A stretch of DNA of 30,664 nucleotides from a virus. This document shows, in pieces, positions 29,416-30,664 of the stretch. Location of the stretch: positions 1 through 30,664 of the IMG/VR virus record IMGVR_UViG_3300034095_000605; one strand, written 5' to 3'. How positions within the stretch are numbered: the first letter of the stretch is position 1; the number at the start of each line of letters is the position of its first letter. A program made the translations under genes and the position numbers. Under the pieces are notes generated by a model, which was given only the letters and a program-made list of their open reading frames with translations, was not told the origin of the DNA and did no database searches.

Positions 29416-30115
29416 AAATTGCTATACCACTATCAACTGTGATTTCCGTTGCACCTTGTTCACTAATCTTAACTGTCTTGTCCCCGACTAAATCCATGAT
29501 ACTCAAGAATTCTTTAACGGGCCACTTATGTGTACCAGCTAGTGTTCCGGTAACTGGAGTATTGAATACAAAGTTACCGCTATGTGTTGATGCGTCACCA
29601 AAGTATACTTTCAAATCACTTCCATCAGTTTTGAATACAAAATGATCTTCTTCGCTATTTGCTTGTGATTGCTTCTTAAGTCGTTGAATACCAGCAATTG
29701 TAGGTTCAAATTCAACATTCCACTTAGCACCCTTAAAGGATACACTTTTAACTTTCTCGTCAACTACACTTTTAAGCATAAGACGATAATCATTAACAAA
29801 GTCACCACTCTTTGTTTCAAAGTGAATAGTAGAAGGTACATCTACCCCGTCACGTTGAGTACGAACAACATTAATTTTAGATGTTCCGTCATATTCATCA
29901 AACCCAATAATTGTCTTGAGTTTATTCAAGTTGGGCATTCCGAATATACCAATAAAGTCGGCAATCGGATCTTTGAATGTGCCACTAATAATTACGCTTT
30001 TGTTTTCTGCTACCGCATTGATTACTGTTTCAGTATCAGTACCTGTAACTTTAATCAGTTCAATTGTACCAAGACCAAGAGTATGATCAATTAAGTCTTT
30101 TAAAAAATCTTTCAT
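29384..30115 (-). CDS. 45: Sliding clamp, T4 gp45-type
   Basis: The 243-aa protein fits the T4 gp45 size (228 aa) and two-domain clamp pattern: an N-terminal half with FGMPNLNKLKTIIGF and DYRLMLKSVV, and a C-terminal half with THKWPVKEFLSIMDLVGDKTVKIS and IAIYVYLLPANKK. It is placed right after a T4-type polymerase. The trimeric clamp tethers DNA polymerase and in T4 activates late transcription. It has a consensus promoter and AAAGGAAAC ribosome binding site. The clamp-loader genes (44/62) are not between polymerase and clamp as in T4. Confidence 0.88.
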   Translation of the reverse strand: MKDFLKDLIDHTLGLGTIELIKVTGTDTETVINAVAENKSVIISGTFKDPIADFIGIFGMPNLNKLKTIIGFDEYDGTSKINVVRTQRDGVDVPSTIHFETKSGDFVNDYRLMLKSVVDEKVKSVSFKGAKWNVEFEPTIAGIQRLKKQSQANSEEDHFVFKTDGSDLKVYFGDASTHSGNFVFNTPVTGTLAGTHKWPVKEFLSIMDLVGDKTVKISEQGATEITVDSGIAIYVYLLPANKK

Positions 30116-30157
30116 TTTGTTTCCTTTGTTTAAAATATTTAGGAGTTTCTATTATGT

Positions 30158-30186
30158 ATTATAGTAGAATATAATGTGTTAGTCAA
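30158..30186 (-). promoter_or_regulatory. Sigma70-type promoter for the clamp-dpdA operon
   Basis: TTGACT (30181-30186), 17 bp, TATAAT (30158-30163) on the minus strand, with a leader of about 36 nt before the ATG at 30115. It is the only strong promoter I find before the long chain of genes that ends at 18739. Confidence 0.9.
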
Positions 30187-30202
30187 CCACAGGTTAACCG
30201 AA

Positions 30203-30664
30203 TTACGAAAATGTGAACAAATCATCAAATGTTGAGTTAACATCAGTATTACTTCTGATATCCCAATCCAATACACCAAGTAAGTTGTCTATCTTCTCAT
30301 CTACTAGTGTTGATTCCATTAGTAAATCATCAAATGGCAAGTCTTTGAACCATTGTGGTAATCTTAATTCATCAACCGGATATGCAATACTAGTGAATCC
30401 CAATGCATTATCTTTGAGTTTGCATACGACAATCTTCATACCATCTATAATCTTTTGACTGTAATTATCCCCGTATACTCTACGCAGATAGTTCCAGTTG
30501 ATTGCTGCTCGGGCATGACCAACCCCACACTTGCCCGACTTTTCAAACTCAATAGTATGTTTAGTTAGATTGTTAACACTCTTTGGTGATCCCTTTGTCC
30601 AGCTATCTTGTTCAGACAACTTGTTTTTGAATTCTTTAACCATTTCAATAACTTTGTCCCGCTG
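30203..30664 (-). CDS. 43: DNA polymerase gp43, C-terminal part (5' end outside window)
   Basis: The open frame continues past the right edge; 153 residues are visible. GVGHARAAINWNYLRRVYGD, KIIDGMKIVVCKLKDN, FTSIAYPVDELRLPQWF and the final LLGVLDWDIRSNTDVNSTFDDLF correspond to the thumb and C-terminal end of T4-type family B polymerases, which end in a clamp-interacting tail. It stops just before the clamp promoter. Confidence 0.85.
   Translation of the reverse strand, partial: QRDKVIEMVKEFKNKLSEQDSWTKGSPKSVNNLTKHTIEFEKSGKCGVGHARAAINWNYLRRVYGDNYSQKIIDGMKIVVCKLKDNALGFTSIAYPVDELRLPQWFKDLPFDDLLMESTLVDEKIDNLLGVLDWDIRSNTDVNSTFDDLFTFS

Noticed and set aside
1-30664. tRNA genes, CRISPR arrays, insertion sequences
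   Set aside because: No cloverleaf-like sequence, regularly spaced repeats or transposase motifs were seen by eye, and nearly all bases are in supported genes. A tRNA search program would settle the first point.

Overview
The window is a dense, AT-rich piece of a large T4-like tailed phage (myovirus lineage). The evidence is the C-terminal end of a T4-type family B DNA polymerase (gp43) followed by a gp45-type sliding clamp, a FEN/T4 RNase H-type 5'-3' exonuclease, a UV-damage endonuclease, a DUF2452-type protein, a free-standing GIY-YIG homing endonuclease, and many small genes joined by ATGA/TAATG stop-start overlaps. Entericidin-like, phasin-like and Ala/Lys-rich secreted proteins suggest a proteobacterial host, perhaps betaproteobacterial; that is inference.

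Layout. (1) 1-3635, minus strand: small accessory genes, including a lipoprotein, a membrane peptide, an OB-fold-like protein, a phasin-like protein and an Ala/Lys-rich exported protein. A perfect 64-bp duplicated promoter/leader cassette drives two neighbouring genes. (2) 3738-4232, plus strand: a protein resembling GDPD/PI-PLC phosphodiesterases that seems to have lost its catalytic residues. (3) 4249-9966, minus strand: conserved phage hypotheticals, three of them paralogous, interrupted by a plus-strand homing endonuclease. (4) 9963-15046, minus strand: 5'-3' exonuclease, SF2 helicase fused to an HNH domain, two conserved hypotheticals and UvdE. (5) 15084-18749, plus strand: three overlapping genes whose N-termini look like T4 capsid-targeting peptides, one with ADP-ribosyltransferase-like motifs. 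(6) 18739-30664, minus strand: DNA polymerase, sliding clamp, DpdA (DNA 7-deazaguanine transglycosylase), FolE, QueD, QueE, a second T-fold protein, two glycosyltransferases, a sugar epimerase, two nucleotidyltransferase proteins, a histone H1-like protein and small membrane proteins.

How the parts fit. FolE, QueD and QueE make 7-carboxy-7-deazaguanine from GTP, and DpdA would exchange a 7-deazaguanine base into phage DNA, which is known to protect phages from restriction. No QueC is visible here, so the inserted base may be the carboxy form, or preQ0 may come from elsewhere. The glycosyltransferases, epimerase, kinase-nucleotidyltransferase and histone-like genes lie between the queuosine-type genes, so a further decoration of the base is possible but unproven. 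Six minus-strand promoters have TATAAT with exactly 17 bp to a TTGACA-like -35, which points to early transcription by the host sigma70 polymerase. TATAAATA-type late motifs precede some other genes. No tRNA, rRNA, CRISPR array or insertion sequence was recognised, and no gene-free stretch exceeds about 110 bp.
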